From Streptomyces sp. NBS 14/10 (lineage in GTDB: Bacteria; Actinomycetota; Actinomycetes; Streptomycetales; Streptomycetaceae), in contig NZ_NCSM01000058.1 in assembly GCF_002224125.1 (NCBI RefSeq), positions 1 to 64,000 of the forward strand: a stretch of DNA of 64,000 bases, given 5' to 3'. The notes under the pieces were generated by a model. That model searched no databases. It saw only the letters and a program-made list of their open reading frames with translations, and was not told the origin of the DNA. This document shows, piece by piece, positions 26,785 through 44,664 of the stretch (the stretch's first letter is position 1; each line of letters starts with the position of its first letter). The position numbers were made by a program, and so were the translations under genes.

Positions 26785-27038
26785 CGCGATTCGGCCCGGG
26801 AGAGCACCTCGAGGACGGCCTCGAAGTGGACCATGTTTTCCAGCTCGTCCTGCTCGATGGTGACGCCGAAGGCCACCTCGAGGGCGGACAGCATCTCGAT
26901 CGCGCACAGCGAGTCGGCCCCGTACTCGTCCACGAAGAGCCCGGTGCGGGTCAGCTCCTCGCCGTCCAGGTCGAGGGAGTTGGCGAGGATGTCACGGACC
27001 TTGGCCTCGGCGGTGGCGTCGATGGTGATGGCGCTCAT
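26781..27038 (-). CDS. acpP: Acyl carrier protein
   Basis: 85 residues, acidic, with the phosphopantetheine Ser in YGADSLCAIEM (DSL motif). It starts with MSAITIDATAEAKVRDILAN and is slightly more acidic than PCPs. It would carry the growing acyl chain for the KS/CLF pair and present it to the first C domain of NRPS-1. It overlaps the KS gene by 4 nt. The 122-bp gap to mbtH holds a hairpin (9-bp arms around GCGGACCGG) and two tandem 11-bp repeats. Confidence 0.95.
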   Translation of the reverse strand: MSAITIDATAEAKVRDILANSLDLDGEELTRTGLFVDEYGADSLCAIEMLSALEVAFGVTIEQDELENMVHFEAVLEVLSRAESR

Positions 27039-27160
27039 TGCGAATTCCTCCGTCGGGAAATTGATGTGCGGTGGGGTGGGGGGTTGGGCGGTGCCCTCGG
27101 GCGGACCGGCCCGGTTGGGACCGGTCCGCGTCGGTCGGGTGTCGGTCGGGTGCGAGCGGG

Positions 27161-27364
27161 CTAGGCCGCGTCGATCAGGCTCTTCGGGCGCAGATCGGTC
27201 CAGGTGCGCTCGACATAGGCCAGGGCCTCCTCACGGCTGGTCTCGGCGAGTACCGCCGTCCAGCCGGCCGGGACCTCGGCGAACGCGGGCCACAAGGAGT
27301 GCTGGCCTTCGTGGTTGACCAGGACCAGAAAGGTTCCGGTCTCGTCGTCGAAGGGGTTTGTCAT
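27161..27364 (-). CDS. mbtH: MbtH-like protein
   Basis: 67 residues with the family signatures [14 protein letters not shown] and [11 protein letters not shown]. MbtH proteins bind A domains and are needed for their folding and activity. It lies 89 bp after NRPS-2 in the same operon and probably partners with several of the four A domains. Confidence 0.96.
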   Translation of the reverse strand: MTNPFDDETGTFLVLVNHEGQHSLWPAFAEVPAGWTAVLAETSREEALAYVERTWTDLRPKSLIDAA

Positions 27365-27453
27365 ATCCGGATGCTTTCCTCTCTCGCTACTCGATTTCTG
27401 GCATGGGCATCCCTCGGAAGAAATTCACCATTCTCTTCGGGAAGTCTTCTCGG

Positions 27454-34613
<7,160 letters not shown>

Positions 34614-34626
<13 letters not shown>

Positions 34627-37600
34627 TCATCCATCTCGTCTTCGAACTCGTCGATCTCGTCCTGGCTCAGCTCCACCAGGTCGACATCGGAAGGGGTGTG
34701 CCCGCCCGAATCCGGGCTCTGGGCGTGCAGGGCCAGGGCCCCCAGCGCGCGGAACCAGCCCTCTGCGATGGCGCGCGCGTCGTCCTCCGCCAGGAGCTCG
34801 GCGGCCCAGGTCCAGGCGGCCACCAGCCGCGGCCCGTCCGGGCCGTCCTCGGTGAGCGCGTTGAGCCCGAGTACGTGCGGCAGCGGCAGGGACGGGTCGG
34901 CGCCGGCGGCGACCAGCGCCGCCTCGGGGGCGACGGACCAGTCCTCGGCCACCGGGGCGGGCAGCCGCCCCAGGTAGTTGAAGCCCAGCTGCGGCGGGTC
35001 GGCCGCGACCAGTTCGGGCGCGGTGTCCGGGGCGAGCCGGCGCAGCAGACCGTGGCCCAGGCCGTGGTCGGGCACGGCGCGCAGCTGCTCCTTGACCGCC
35101 TTGAGGACGAGACCGGCCGCCGGCCCGCCCGACCAGGCCTCGGCCCAGTCGGAGTTGTGCACGAGGTGCGAGCCCACCTCCAGCCGGACGGGGGAGGTGG
35201 TAGTGAACCAGCCGACGGTCCGGCTCAGGTCCACCCCCTCCGCGAACTCCTCCCGGCCGTGGCCCTCCAGCTCCACCAGTACGGCCGAGCTCTCCTCGCC
35301 CCTGCGCCGCCGCCAGTCGGCCACGGCCAGCGCGAGTCCGGCCAGCAGCACGTCGTTGGCCTCGGTGTGGAAGGCGGCCGGGACCTCGGTCAGCAGCGCC
35401 GCCGTGGTGCCGGTGTCCAGGGACAGCCGCAGGGTGCGGGCGGTGGCCGTGGTGTCCCGGGCGCGGTCGAGCGACCGGGTGCCGAGCTGCGGATCGCAGG
35501 TGGCCACCACCTCGCGCCAGTACGGCAGTTCGGCGCCGCGGCGCACCGTGCGCGCCTCGGCCGCCAGCAGCCCGGACCAGTGGCGCAGCGAGGTGCCCAC
35601 CGGCTGGAGCGCCACCGGGGTGCGGTGGGTGACCGCCTCGTACGCCTGGGCCAGGTCGGGCAGCAGGATCCGCCAGGACACCCCGTCGACGACCAGGTGG
35701 TGCATCGTCAGCAGCAGCCGCCCGGTGCGCCCGGCGCCCGCGTCGAACCACACCGCCTGGACCATGACGCCCGCGCGCGGGTCGAGCCGGGCCTGGGCCG
35801 CGGCGGCCGAGCCGGTCACCGCCTCGGCCCAGGACTCCTCGGGCAGCGAGGCGACACCGACGCGGCTCAGCAGCTCCTTGGCGCGCACCGCGCCGGGCTC
35901 GGCGATCCGCAGCGTCCAGCGCCCGTCAGCGGAGGCGGAGTCGAGGCGCATCCGCAGCGCGTCGTGGTGGTCGAGCAGGGCCTGCAGCGCCGCGGCCAGG
36001 GTGGCCTGGGTGGCGCCGGCCGGGGTGTGCACCACGACCGCCTGGTGGAACCCGGCGAACTCCGCGCCCTGCGAGAGTTCCTGGAGCCAGTGGACGATCG
36101 GGGTGGGCGCCAGAGTGCCGACGCCGTCGTCCGTGCCGAGGACCACCTGTTCGGCGGCGGGCTTGGCCGCGGCGGCGAGCGCAGCCGGGGTGCGGTGGGT
36201 GAACACGTCCTGCGCGGTGATCAGCAGCCCGGCCTTACGGGCCCGGCCCACCAGCTGGATCGAGACGATCGAGTCGCCACCCAGGTCGAAGAAGCTGTCG
36301 TCGGCGCCGACCCGCTCAAGGCCGAGGACGTCGGCGAAGACCTGGCACAGCGTCTCCTCCTGCGCGGTGACCGGCGCCCGGCCGGTGGCGCGGGCGGTGA
36401 AGTCGGGCGCGGGCAGCGCCTTGCGGTCCAGCTTTCCGTTGCCGGTCAGCGGCAGGGCGTCCAGGGTGACGAAGGCGGCGGGGACCATGTAGTCGGGCAG
36501 CCGGTCGGCCAGCCGCTCCCGCAGCCGCGCCGCGTCGGGCGCCTCGTCCCCGGCCGGTACGACGTATCCGACCAGGCGCTTCTCCCCGGGGCGGTCCGAG
36601 CGCACGATCACCGCGGCCTGGCCGATACCGGGGTCCGCGAGCAGGGCGCTCTCGATCTCCCCGGGCTCGATCCTGAAGCCCCGCAGCTTGACCTGGTCGT
36701 CCGAGCGGCCGACGTAGTCCAGCGTCCCGTCGGGCAGCCAGCGCACCAGGTCGCCGGTGCGGTACATCCGCGAGCCCGGCTGCCCGTACGGGTCGGCGAC
36801 GAACCGCTCGGCGGTCAGCCGCGCCCGCCCCAGATAGCCGCGGGCAAGACCGGCGCCCGCCACGTACAGCTCGCCGGTCACCCCGGCCGGCACCGGCCGC
36901 AGCGCCGCGTCCAGGACCCGTACGTGGGTGCCGGGCAGCGGGCGGCCGACGGGCGGTTTGACGGCGCCGGAGAGCGGTTCGCTGAGGGTGGCGCACACGG
37001 TGGTCTCGGTGGGCCCGTACGCGTTGATCATCTGCCGCCCGGCCGACCACCGCTCCACCAGCTCGGGCGGGCAGGCCTCGCCCGCCGTGATGACGGTGAT
37101 CCCCTCGGGCATGGGCAGATCCTCGGGCCAGGCCGAGAGCACGGTCGGCGGCAGGCAGACCACGTCGATGCGGGCCTCGGCGATCAGCGCGGCGAGCGGT
37201 TCGCCGGGCGCCCGGTCCTCCTCGCCGGCCAGCACCAGCACCGCGCCGGTCAGCAGCGAGGTGCAGACCTCCCAGGCGGCGGCGTCGAAGCTGAACGAGG
37301 CGAACTGGAGCACCCGGACGCCCTCCCGCACCCCGAACGGCTCGCCCTGCGCGGCCAGCACCGACACATTGGCGTGCGGTACGACCACGCCCTTGGGACG
37401 GCCGGTGGAGCCCGAGGTGTAGATGACGTACGCGGGGTGCTGGGGCGTCAGCCGCGCCCGCCGGTCGGTGTCCGTCGGGTCGTACGCGGGGGCCGCGGCC
37501 AGCGCGGCGGCGGTCTCCGGAGCGTCCAGGGCGAGGATGCCGTCCGCCCGCTGGAAGGCCCCCGCCCGCTCCACCGTGGTGAGCACCGCGGCCGGCCGGG

Positions 37601-40600
37601 CGTCTTCGACAACGTAGTCGACGCGGTCCTGCGGATACGCGGGGTCGACGGGCAGATACGCCGCACCCGCCTTGAGCACCGCGAGCACCGCCGCCACCGC
37701 CTCGACGGTGCGGGGCAGGACCAGCGCGACGGTGTCCTCGGGACCGACGCCGAGGGAGATCAGATGGTGGGCGAGCCGGTTGGCCCGCTCGTCCAGCTCC
37801 CCGTACGTGACCGGGCCCACGCCCGTGGCCAGCAGCGCCGTACGGTCCGGGTCCAGCGCCACCCGGGCGGCGAACAGCTCGGGGAGCGTGCCCGCCTCGG
37901 GGGCCCGGGCGCCGCCGCCGGCCCATGCGCCGAGGATGCGCGTGGCCTCCTCGGGCAGCAGGGCGTCCAGCCGGCTCAGCGGCCGGTCCGGTTCGGCGGT
38001 GGCCTTGCGCAACAGCTCCACCAGCCGCTCGGCGATCACGGCCGCGCTCGCCTCGGTGAACAGGTCCGCGCTGTACTCCAGCTGTCCGCCGATGCCGCCG
38101 GGTGTGCCCCCCTCGGCGTGCTCCTCGGTGAGCTCGAAGGCCAGGTCGAAGCGGGCGGTGCCGGTGGGCACCGGGGCCATCGTGGTGATCAGGCCCGGCA
38201 GCCCGAAGTCGGCGGGCGCGTTGTTCTGGAAGGCCAGCATCACCTGGAACAGCGGCTGCCGCGACAGCGAACGGGCCGGGCTGACCGCGTCCACCAGCGC
38301 CTCGAAGGGCACGTCCTGGTGGTCGAAGGCCGCCAGGTCCGCGGAGCGCGCCCGCCCCACCAGCTCGCGGAAGGTCGGGTCGCCGGACACATCGGTGCGC
38401 AGCACCAGCGTGTTGACGAGGAAGCCGACCAGCCCCTCGAGCGCGGCCTCGCCACGGCCCGCGACGGGTGTGCCCAGCGGGATGTCCTCCCCGGCGCCCA
38501 GCTTGGACAGCAGCGCCGCGAGCGCCGCCTGCAGCACCATGAACACACTGGCCCCGGAGGAGCGCGCCAGCGCCACCACGGCCGTGTGCAGCTCGGGCTC
38601 CAGGCGGAAGTCCACCGTGCCGCCCTGGTAGGAGGGCAGCGCGGGGCGCGGGAAGTCGGTGGGCAGCTCCAGTTCGTCCGGCAGACCGTCCAGCGCCTCG
38701 CGCCAGAACTCCAGCTGCCGCGCGGCCAGGCTGTCCGGGTCCTTCTCGTCGCCCAGCAGCTCGCGCTGCCACAGCGTGTAGTCGGCGTACTGGACCGGCA
38801 GCGGCCGGAACGCGGGCGCCCGGCCGCGCAGCCGCGCCGCGTACGCCTCGCGCAGGTCCTGGGCCAGCGGCAGCACCGACCAGCCGTCCCCGGCGATGTG
38901 GTGCAGCACGACCAGGAGTACGTGTTCCTCCTCCTCGTATGTGGCTCGGTTCGCCTCCGGGGCGCTGCAGCCGCTGTCGACGGTCGACCGTGCTCGCCCG
39001 CTCGCGCGGCGGAGCCGCATATCGATTGCAGCCTCGGGGCCTCCGCGCGCCCTCCCTTTCACAGCGACATCAGCGCCTCCGGCGCGGGCGTCGCGCCCCT
39101 TCGGCTCACTCGCGGGGGCCATCCTGAACAGCTCGGCGCGCAGCGGGAGTTCCGCCGTCAGGTCGAACGGGCGCGCCGCCCGCTCGGCGAGCAGCGACGC
39201 CAGCTCGTCCTCGGCCGCCTCGGTCACCGGCAGGCCGGGCCGGGCCACCTCGGCGGCCAGTACGACCTGGGTGGCGCGCCCGTCCACCTCGGGGAAGACG
39301 GTGCGCAGGCTCTCGTGCCGGGCGACCACGTCGGCCAGCGCCTCGGCGAGGGCCGCCGGGTCGAGCTCGCCGGACAGCCGCAGCGCCCGGGGGAGGTGGT
39401 AGGTGGCGCTGCGGTTGTCCAGGTGGCCGAGGAACCACAGCCGCTGCTGTGCGAAGGACAGCGGCAGTTCGGCGGGGCGGTCCGCCGCGACGAGCGCGGG
39501 CCGCGCCTGGCCGGCGCCGTCCAGCGCGGCGGCGAGCCGTTCCACGGTGGGCGCGTCGAACAGGGCCTTGATGGGCAGTTCGATGCCGAGCAGTACGCGC
39601 AGCCGGCTGATCACCTTGGTGGCGAGCAGCGAGTGGCCGCCGAGCCCGAAGAAGTCGTCGTCGATCGACACCCGCTCCAGGTTCAGCACATCCGCGAACA
39701 GCTGGCACAGCACCTCTTCGCGCGGACCCCGCGGGGCGCGGCCCGAACCCGCCGCCGCGGCGGCGAAGTCCGGCTCGGGCAGCGCCTTGCGGTCGACCTT
39801 GCCGTTGACGGTCAGCGGCAGGGCGTCCAGGACGACGAAGGCCGCGGGCACCATGTAGTCGGGCAGCGCGCCCGCGACCCGGTCGCGCGCGGCGACCACA
39901 TCGGCGGTGCCGGACAGGAAGGCCGCCAGCCGGGAGTTGCCCTCGCGGTCCACGGCCACGGTCACCACGGCGTCGATGACGCCGGGCACATCGCGCAGCA
40001 CGGCCTCGATCTCGCCGAGCTCGATCCGATGGCCACGGATCTTGACCTGGTGGTCGACCCGCTCCAGGAACTCCAGCTGCCCGTCCGGCCGGTGCACCAC
40101 CCGGTCCCCGGTGCGGTACATCCGGGCGCCGAGCACCGGCGAGTACGGGTCGGCGACGAACACGGAGGCGGTGCGGCGCGAATCGTCCAGATAGCCGCGG
40201 CCGACCCCGAACCCGCCGACGTACAGCTCGCCCGGCACCCCGGCGGGCACCGGGCGCAGCCCGTCGCCGAGGACGTACAGGCTGGTGTTGCGCACCGCCG
40301 AGCCGATCGGCGCCCGCACCGGGCCCAGGTCGTCCTCGGAGCGGATGAAGGCGTGTGTGACGTCGTCCGAGCACTCGGTGGGCCCGTACGCGTTGACCAG
40401 CGGTACGCCGGGGTAGTGCCCGAGCCAGCGGCGGCACAGGTCGACCGGCAGGGTCTCCCCGGTGACCACCAGGTGGCGCAGCGCGGCCAGTTCGGGCCGG
40501 GCGGCCCCGGCGTCCCATTCGTCCAGGGCCACCCGCAGCAGCGAGGGCACCACTTCGAGCACGGTGATCCGCTCGGCGTCGGCCAGCGCGAACAGCGTCT

Positions 40601-42662
40601 GCGGATCGCCGGCCACCTCGCGGGAGACCACCCGGGTGCGGCCGCCCACGACGAGCGCGGAGAGCATCTGCCAGATGGAGATGTCGAAGGTGACGGGCGC
40701 GTTGTGGACCACCGAGTCGGCGGCGGTCAGATCCAGGTCCTCGACCTTGGCGAGGAGGTGGTTGACCATGCCGTGGCGGTGCACCATCGCGCCCTTGGGA
40801 CGGCCGGTGGAGCCCGAGGTGAAGATCACGTAAGCCAGGTCGTCGCCCTTGCCCGCAACCGGTAGAAGATCCGCCGCAGCATTCCCGGACCCTTCCCCGG
40901 AGCCATTCCCGGAGCCTTCCAGTTCGATCACCTGGGGCCAGCTGCCGCAGGCGGCAAGCACCTGATGGGCGAACTCCTCCTGGTCGCCGCCGAACAGCAG
41001 CGCCTGCGCCCCGCTGTCGGCCAGCAGCGCGGCCCCGCGGGCGACGGGGGCCCGTACGTCGAGCGGCACCCACGCGGCCCCCGCGCCCAGCACGCCGAGG
41101 ACCGCGGTCACAAAGGCCGCGCTGGGCCCCGCGGCCAGCGCGACCAGGGAGCCGGTGGAGAGCCCGGAGGTGGTCAGGGTGCGGGAGAGGGCGTCGGCGC
41201 GGGCGACCAGCTCGGCGTAGCTCAGCCGGGTCGTGCCGTCGTCGACGGCCACCGCGTGCGGCGCGCGACCGGCCAGCTCCCGTACCCGCTCCACCACGTC
41301 GGTGAAGCCGTCGGTGCGCTCGGTGGCGTTCCAGTCGACCAGCAGCCGCTCCCGCTCGGCGGGCAGCGTGACATCGACACGGCCCAGCGGAAGGTCGTCG
41401 GCGCCGTGCGCGAAAGCCTCGATGGCGGTGAGCAGCCGGTCCTGGTGGGCGGTCAGCTCGGCGTCGGTGTACAGGCTGGGGTTGGCGTCCAGGCGCAGCG
41501 TCCAGCCGTCGCCCGGCGCGTCCAGATAGATGATCTGCAGATCGGGCACCGGCCCGGTGGACAGGTTGTGCAGCCGGCCGGTGCAGGCGTCGCCGAAGGT
41601 GAAGTCCACCCCGGACTCCAGCACATTGACCGTGGGCCCGTACGTGGTGTCGGCGTCGCCGGTGAAGCCCAGCTCGCGCCGCAGCTCGTCGCCCCGGTAC
41701 CGCTGGTGGCGGACGGTGGCGCGCAGCTCGGCCGCGGTGTGCTTGAGCAGATCGGCGCGGGTCATCGAGGGGCGTACCGACAGGGCGAGCGGCAGGAAGT
41801 TGGCGCGCATCCCGGGCACGGCACGCGCGGTCGCGCCCGTCCTGGCGGGCACCGGCAGGGTCAGCAGCACCTCCCCGTCGCCACTGGCCCGGGCGGCCCA
41901 GGCGGCGGTGGCCGCGATCAGCGTGGTGGGCCAGGTCACCCGCGCCTGCCAGGCCAGTTCGCTCAAGCGCGCCACGGTGGCCGCGGGCAGCGGGGCGGTG
42001 CGGCGCAGGGTGTGGTGGGCGTGCGCCGCGCGCCGCCGGGACAGCCGGGTGGGCTCGGGGGCGGTGTCGAACCGCCCGGACCAGAACCGCGCGTCGCGGG
42101 TGTGGGCGGGCGAGGCGAGGTACGCCTCCTCGTCGGCGAGCAGTTCGGCCAGCGGCGGCAGCGCGCCGGGTGCGTCCCCGCCGTCCTCGTACAGAGCGGC
42201 GAACCGCTGGTAGAACACCGAGCGGCTGTAGCCGTCCATCTGGATGTGGTTGGCGCGTGCGTAGAGCCGGGTGCGCCGCGGCCCGAGCAGATGCAGCTCG
42301 CTGTGGAACGCCTCGGCGCCCAGGGACGAGGGGAGCCGCAGGTCCGTAGCGATCCGGTGGCGGGAGGCCGCGTCGGGGTCGGTGGCGGCGCGGTAGTCCC
42401 GCACCGCGAGCGTCCGCTCCCCGAGCGGATGGACCGTCTGTACGGGCTCGCCGTCGCGCTCGCCGAACCGGGCCCGTACGCACTCGGTTTCGTGGATCAG
42501 CTGCCACCAGGCGCGTTCGAACCGCGCCAGGTCCAGCGGCCCGTCCAGGTCGAGATGGTCGGCCATGGTGTAGACGGGGTTTCCGGGGTCGAGCGCTTGC
42601 GCGTACCACATCTCCCGTTGCGCACCGGAGAGCGGTAGCTCGAAAAGGTCGGTCTCTCTCAT
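34614..42662 (-). CDS. NRPS-1: C-A-T-C-A-T-E (predicted Dap, D-Phe-like)
   Basis: 2682 residues. Domains: starter-type C (10-440; NHIQMDG at 138-144), A1 (460-960), T1 (LGGHS, 1008-1012), C2 (1065-1560, HHIAGDG), A2 (1590-2095), T2 (LGGDS), E (about 2190-2640; HHLVVDG, EGHGRE, FNYLG). A1 specificity residues DIWEVTADD, inferred Dap; A2 DAWCIAAVC, close to the Phe code DAWTIAAIC. The acidic tail ([18 protein letters not shown]) is a docking segment for NRPS-2. An in-frame insertion of about 62-66 residues lies in C2 (residues 1181-1247). ATG 42662 is 2 nt after the sbnA stop; the frame extends upstream only through sbnA. The first C domain would accept the acyl group from the ACP. Confidence 0.94.
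38925..39119 (-). other. In-frame insertion inside C2 domain of NRPS-1
   Basis: Residues 1182-1246 ([10 protein letters not shown] through NRATYEEEE) sit between the LPLRAELFR strand and [14 protein letters not shown]. In the sister C domain of NRPS-2 only about seven residues occupy this place (AVGKDDH). The inserted stretch is Arg/Gly/Ala/Ser-rich and low in structure; its DNA holds short palindromes such as GTCGACGGTCGAC, unlike NRPS coding sequence, so it looks like an intergenic-type repeat captured in frame. Confidence 0.75.
40875..40919 (-). repeat. Gly/Ser/Asn-rich short repeat in A1 domain
   Basis: NRPS-1 residues 582-596 read [17 protein letters not shown] sequence, encoded by a short tandem of TTCCCGGAGCC-like units (+ strand). 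It lies in a surface loop before the FTSGSTG P-loop; probably slippage-derived and tolerated. Confidence 0.6.
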
Positions 42663-42664
42663 CG

Positions 42665-43663
42665 TCAGTGCACTCCTGATGTGACGGCGCCCGGACGGGA
42701 AGCCGGCTCCAGCGCGTCCAGGCCGTAGACGTCCTGGACCCAGGTGGGCCGGTAGATGGTGTCCAGGTAGCGGTCGCCGAGATCGGGCGAGATGGCCACG
42801 GCGGTGACGTCCTGGCCGGGGCGGTGTTCGGCCAGCCACTTCACGGCACCGTTGACGACGGTGCCGGTGGAGCCGCCGAACAGAAAGCCGCCGCGGGCCA
42901 GGGTGTGACAGGTGCGGATGGTCTCGATCTCGGGGACCAGCACCATGTCGTCGAGGTACCGCTGGTCGAACAGGGCGGGCCGCACTCCGGCGCCCAGGCC
43001 CGGGATCATGCGGGGGCCGGTCGGTCCGCCGAAGGTGACGGAGCCGACGCTGTCGATGCCGACGACCGTGACGGGGGAGTTCGGCTGCTCCTTGAAGTAG
43101 CGCGCGCAGCCCATCAGGGTGCCCGTGGTGCCCGCCCCGACGAACAGCACGTCCAGGTTGGGGAACTGCTTTTCAATGGCGGGCGCGGTCGTGCGGTAGT
43201 GCGCCTTCCAGTTGTTCTGGTTGGCGTGCTGGTTCAGCCAGACGTAACGCGGATCCGTGGTGCACAGACCGCGTACGAAATCGAGGCGCGCCCCGAGAAA
43301 ACCGCCGGTGACGGACGGTTCGGTGATGACATGCACCTCGCTGCCGAGGGATTCGATGACCTGCCGGGTCGACAGGTTGGTCCGTGAGTCCACCACGCAG
43401 ATGAACCGGTAGCCCTTGGCGGCGGCGATCATGCTGAGCGCCATACCGAGGTTTCCCGAAGAGGACTCGACCAGGATCGATTCGGGGCCCAGAAGCCCGC
43501 CGCGTTCCGCTGCTTCGATCATGGATGCGGCGGCCTTGAGCTTGATTGAGCCGGCGAAGTTGAACCCCTCGCACTTCAGGTAGAGCGGATAACCGAACAT
43601 CTCCCGCAGGTCCACGAAGAGGTCTTCTTCGTTGAACTCCTGCGGCGTCGTGATGATGGGCAC
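42665..43663 (-). CDS. sbnA: SbnA-like N-(2-amino-2-carboxyethyl)-L-glutamate synthase (Dap pathway)
   Basis: 332 residues, a PLP-dependent beta-replacement enzyme of the cysteine synthase fold: PLP Lys in GSIKLKAA, substrate loop ESSSGNLG, and PLP-phosphate loop GAGTTGT. SbnA homologues join O-phosphoserine and Glu; the SbnB homologue at 50182 then splits off 2-oxoglutarate to give L-2,3-diaminopropionate. The start is GTG 43663, with GGGGGAAGG 6 nt upstream. It follows the repeat-peptide gene by 38 bp and precedes NRPS-1 by 2 nt. An alternative role as a true cysteine synthase is less likely given sbnB in the same cluster. Confidence 0.9.
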   Translation of the reverse strand: MPIITTPQEFNEEDLFVDLREMFGYPLYLKCEGFNFAGSIKLKAAASMIEAAERGGLLGPESILVESSSGNLGMALSMIAAAKGYRFICVVDSRTNLSTRQVIESLGSEVHVITEPSVTGGFLGARLDFVRGLCTTDPRYVWLNQHANQNNWKAHYRTTAPAIEKQFPNLDVLFVGAGTTGTLMGCARYFKEQPNSPVTVVGIDSVGSVTFGGPTGPRMIPGLGAGVRPALFDQRYLDDMVLVPEIETIRTCHTLARGGFLFGGSTGTVVNGAVKWLAEHRPGQDVTAVAISPDLGDRYLDTIYRPTWVQDVYGLDALEPASRPGAVTSGVH

Positions 43664-43701
43664 GAGACCTTCCCCCTGATCGCCGTATCCTTATCCGCTG
43701 C

Positions 43702-44055
43702 TCAGTCCCAGCCCACGTCGCCCACGTTGTCGGTGCGGGGCTTGCGGTCCCAGCCGACGCCGGGGTCGTGGGCCGGGGCCAGGTCCCAGCCGACGTCCGT
43801 GCGGTCGGCGCCCGCGCTGTCCCAGCCGACGTCCGGGGCGCCGGCCGCCACGTTGTCCCAGCCGACGCCGGGGTCATGGGCCGGGGCCAGGTCCCAGCCG
43901 ACGGCGACTTTGTCCCAGCCGACCTCCGGGCCGAACGCGCCGGCTCTGTCCCAGCCGACGCCGGTCCCGGCCGGGGAAGTGGCGAGAATGACGGCTCCGA
44001 AAGCGAGCGAGATGAACGCATTCATACGGGCGGAGGGGTGATTGATGGCAGGCAT
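43702..44055 (-). CDS. Secreted multi-repeat peptide with eight VGWD motifs
   Basis: 117 residues. Residues 1-30 look like an export signal (hydrophobic FISLAFGAVILATSPAG). The rest is a tandem array: VGWD occurs eight times, mostly at 12-residue intervals, with units such as LAPAHDPGVGWD (present twice, identical) and NVAAGAPDVGWD. The protein ends exactly with VGWD. There is no Cys. ATG 44055 has AAAGGGA 8 nt before it; a second ATG at 44025 would also keep the signal. It is the first gene of the biosynthetic operon. I do not recognise the family. It could be a multi-core precursor cleaved at each repeat, or a repetitive cell-surface peptide. Confidence 0.8.
   Translation of the reverse strand: MPAINHPSARMNAFISLAFGAVILATSPAGTGVGWDRAGAFGPEVGWDKVAVGWDLAPAHDPGVGWDNVAAGAPDVGWDSAGADRTDVGWDLAPAHDPGVGWDRKPRTDNVGDVGWD
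43705..43965 (-). repeat. 36-bp tandem repeats encoding the VGWD units
   Basis: The + strand shows GTCCCAGCCGAC-type blocks eight times; most units are 36 bp, one is 21 bp and the last is 42 bp. Two units are identical at the protein level (LAPAHDPGVGWD). Confidence 0.85.
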
Positions 44056-44104
44056 GAGTATTCCCTTTTCGCCGGGGATTGGTTACTCTCGAGTTTCGGA
44101 AGCG

Positions 44105-44129
44105 GGAATTCCAGAATGTTTTGAATTCC
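44105..44129. promoter_or_regulatory. Candidate operator upstream of the biosynthetic operon
   Basis: GGAATTC (44105-44111) and GAATTCC (44123-44129) form an inverted repeat with an 11-bp AT-rich spacer, about 50 bp upstream of the repeat-peptide start. The 178-bp gap 44056-44233 is AT-richer than the rest and is the likely main promoter region. A site for the adjacent LuxR-type regulator is possible. Confidence 0.4.
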
Positions 44130-44233
44130 TGTCCGGTGTTATGAGTCTGTACCGCCGTAGACCCGGTGTCATGTGTTTACGCTGTCAGGGTCCTGCGATG
44201 GCCGGAGAATGCCAGGGATTATTTGGGATCTCC

Positions 44234-44503
44234 CTAGACTTCGCCTCGACGGCCTTCCCATTCCCACCCGCGGAGTTCATCCTGGGCGAGCAGCCGGTCC
44301 ACGATACGGACGGCGGTGGCCTCAGCTCGTTCTGCGGAAGTGGCACACAGAAAGAGGACGGTACCGGCGCCCTCCAGATCGGTCTCGGCGTAGACGTGCT
44401 CGAGACCGTCCTCCGGTTCGGCGGCGGCGTACACCAGTGCTCGTAGCTGCCCTGCGTCCACGATCGTACGGCCGCGCAGCATGCGTCCCATGACGATGTA
44501 CAT
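44234..44503 (-). CDS. Small hypothetical protein (89 aa) beside the repeat peptide
   Basis: A compact protein with MYIVMGRMLRGRTIVDAG at the start, an alternating helix/strand centre (VYAETDLEGAGTVLFLCATS), a helix ERAEATAVRIVDRLL and an acidic-aromatic tail (GWEWEGRRGEV). No signal or membrane segment. I chose ATG 44503, with GAGAGG 5 nt upstream; GTG 44509 is too close to that site. It is divergent from the LuxR-type gene and 178 bp upstream of the repeat-peptide gene. Its ferredoxin-like strand pattern could fit a small binding or chaperone protein. Not recognised. Confidence 0.6.
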   Translation of the reverse strand: MYIVMGRMLRGRTIVDAGQLRALVYAAAEPEDGLEHVYAETDLEGAGTVLFLCATSAERAEATAVRIVDRLLAQDELRGWEWEGRRGEV

Positions 44504-44664
44504 GGCCACCTCTCACGGTTCGATGCCGGGCTGCCGAAGGACAGGTGAATTAATCAACTACCGCGCGGTCGCACCCCGTTCGTGCCGTAACATGCAGTGA
44601 TCGGGACGTAGGGGTGGGTTTCGATCACGCGCGGGGGCGCGCGGGGGGACGAGGGAGTACACAC

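Noticed and set aside
40875..40919. [12 protein letters not shown] stretch considered as a domain linker or module boundary
   Set aside because: It lies inside the A1 domain before the P-loop, not between domains; a short slippage repeat is a simpler reading.
43705..43965. Tandem 36-bp repeats considered as a CRISPR array
   Set aside because: Repeats are contiguous and coding, with no unique spacers and no cas genes.
43727..44124. + strand frames reading through the VGWD repeat region
   Set aside because: They read as Pro/Ser/Ala repeats (SQPT) because of the tandem DNA; no signal or start support, whereas the minus strand has signal peptide, ribosome-binding site and operon position.
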